DNA from: Acidobacteriota bacterium | GTDB lineage: Bacteria; Acidobacteriota; Terriglobia; Terriglobales; Acidobacteriaceae | Length of the DNA stretch: 6,531 nt | NCBI GenBank assembly: GCA_021810735.1 | Contig: JAJZIF010000224.1 | Coordinates: forward strand, 1-6,531 | Reading direction: 5' to 3' | Shown here: piece by piece, positions 5,830-6,531 of the stretch | Layout of the letters: each line of letters begins with the position of its first letter | Position numbering within the stretch: position 1 is the stretch's first letter | The notes under the pieces: generated by a model | What the model was told of the DNA's origin: nothing | Databases searched by the model: none | The model's input: the letters and a program-made list of their open reading frames with translations, nothing else | Made by a program: the position numbers and the translations under genes

Positions 5830-6531
5830 ATGAACTCAGATAGCACGGCGTTGAAGGGATGGACGCCAAGCCTTAGTGTTGTCATTCCTACCTATGGGCG
5901 GCCGGAATTGCTGGATGAGGCCATTGACAGCGTCCTCGTTCAGGGTCTCGCGGACGTCGAGGTGATCGTGGTCGATGATCATCCGACCATCCCCGCGGAA
6001 CGGTCTTCGTGGTGTGCCGCCGGAGATCCACGCGTGCGAATAATGCGGAGCGGGCCGTCAGCAGGGGGGGCATGGGCGAAAACAGCTGGGGCACGAACGG
6101 CGCGCGGGCAAATTGTGGTGTTTTTGGACGACGACGACACATTGTTTTCGGGCGCTTGCGCGAGAATTCTTGAAGCATTCAAGGCAGTTCCGCAGGTCGA
6201 TCTCTTATACCTTGATGTCGCGTGCTTTGGCGAGCGCGCAGTCGAATTCCAAGCGGCGATCGCTGCTGCAACGGAGAATTTGCTCAGCCAACATTCAGTG
6301 CCGTCCTCGCTTCGCGATCTGCTGCTTCTCGATCGCCAGCTGCCGGTCTCCCTTTTCTCGAGAATCCCCATGCCGTTTCAGAGATTCGCGGTCACTACCA
6401 AAGGTTTCGCTGAGGTGGGCGGGTTCCGCAAAGACTGTCTGCTGTGGGACAACGATTGGTCCATCAGGGCCTCATTTGCTCTTCGCACTGCATTTCTCAG
6501 AGGCTCGATATATCGCTGGCGAGTGGGGGTT
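5830..6531 (+). CDS. GT2-family glycosyltransferase, 3' end outside window
   Basis: This is a GT-A fold enzyme that would transfer a sugar from a nucleotide-sugar donor during cell-surface polysaccharide assembly, at the cytoplasmic face of the membrane. The 234 visible codons are open to the window end. The first Rossmann strand and helix are SLSVVIPTYGRPELLDEAI (14-32), followed by VEVIVVDDHP (43-52), which holds the nucleotide-binding Asp pair. The metal-binding DxD is in VVFLDDDDT (97-104), and the acceptor/catalytic-base region looks like GGFRKDCLLWDNDWSIR (197-213). The stretch before the DxD reads AWAKTAGARTARGQ, where the family usually has an ArN motif; here the Asn is replaced by Thr, a modest oddity. 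ATG 5830 gives a short N-terminus before the first strand, which is normal. No membrane segment appears in the visible part. Donor and acceptor sugars cannot be told. It lies divergent from the sulfotransferase gene and may open the next operon of the locus. Confidence 0.9.
   Translation, partial: MNSDSTALKGWTPSLSVVIPTYGRPELLDEAIDSVLVQGLADVEVIVVDDHPTIPAERSSWCAAGDPRVRIMRSGPSAGGAWAKTAGARTARGQIVVFLDDDDTLFSGACARILEAFKAVPQVDLLYLDVACFGERAVEFQAAIAAATENLLSQHSVPSSLRDLLLLDRQLPVSLFSRIPMPFQRFAVTTKGFAEVGGFRKDCLLWDNDWSIRASFALRTAFLRGSIYRWRVGV

Overview
The window reads as part of an exopolysaccharide (EPS) locus from a GC-rich Gram-negative bacterium, most likely a proteobacterium. The first two genes form the pair typical of exosortase A (XrtA/PEP-CTERM) EPS clusters: a BY-kinase-type tyrosine autokinase, cut by the left window edge, and a large outer-membrane beta-barrel protein. 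A 101-base gap between them carries several hairpins next to two competing start codons.

Downstream of the barrel gene sits a complete insertion sequence, 2376-3919 (1544 bp). It has imperfect terminal inverted repeats and a perfect 10-bp target duplication (GTCTTGATGT at 2366-2375 and 3920-3929). Its single IS4-family transposase gene, on the minus strand, is dead on two counts: an in-frame amber codon at 3616-3618, and lysine in place of the catalytic glutamate of the Y-R-E-K signature. The copy is therefore well preserved at its ends but cannot move by its own enzyme.

Right of the element the composition becomes visibly richer in AT. A minus-strand gene (4101-5138) encodes a family-2-type sulfotransferase with both PAPS-binding motifs. 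It is preceded by a good sigma-70-like promoter overlapped by a 7-bp inverted repeat. Bases 5139-5829 hold no gene I can support firmly. At 5830 a plus-strand GT2 glycosyltransferase begins and runs off the right edge.

Taken together: the kinase and barrel would control chain length/polymerisation and export of a polysaccharide, the glycosyltransferase would help build it, and the sulfotransferase suggests that the polymer, or another cell-surface glycan, is sulfated. The last two look like a variable, possibly acquired cargo module next to the conserved core, with the insertion sequence lying at or near the junction. No rRNA, tRNA or CRISPR array was seen.
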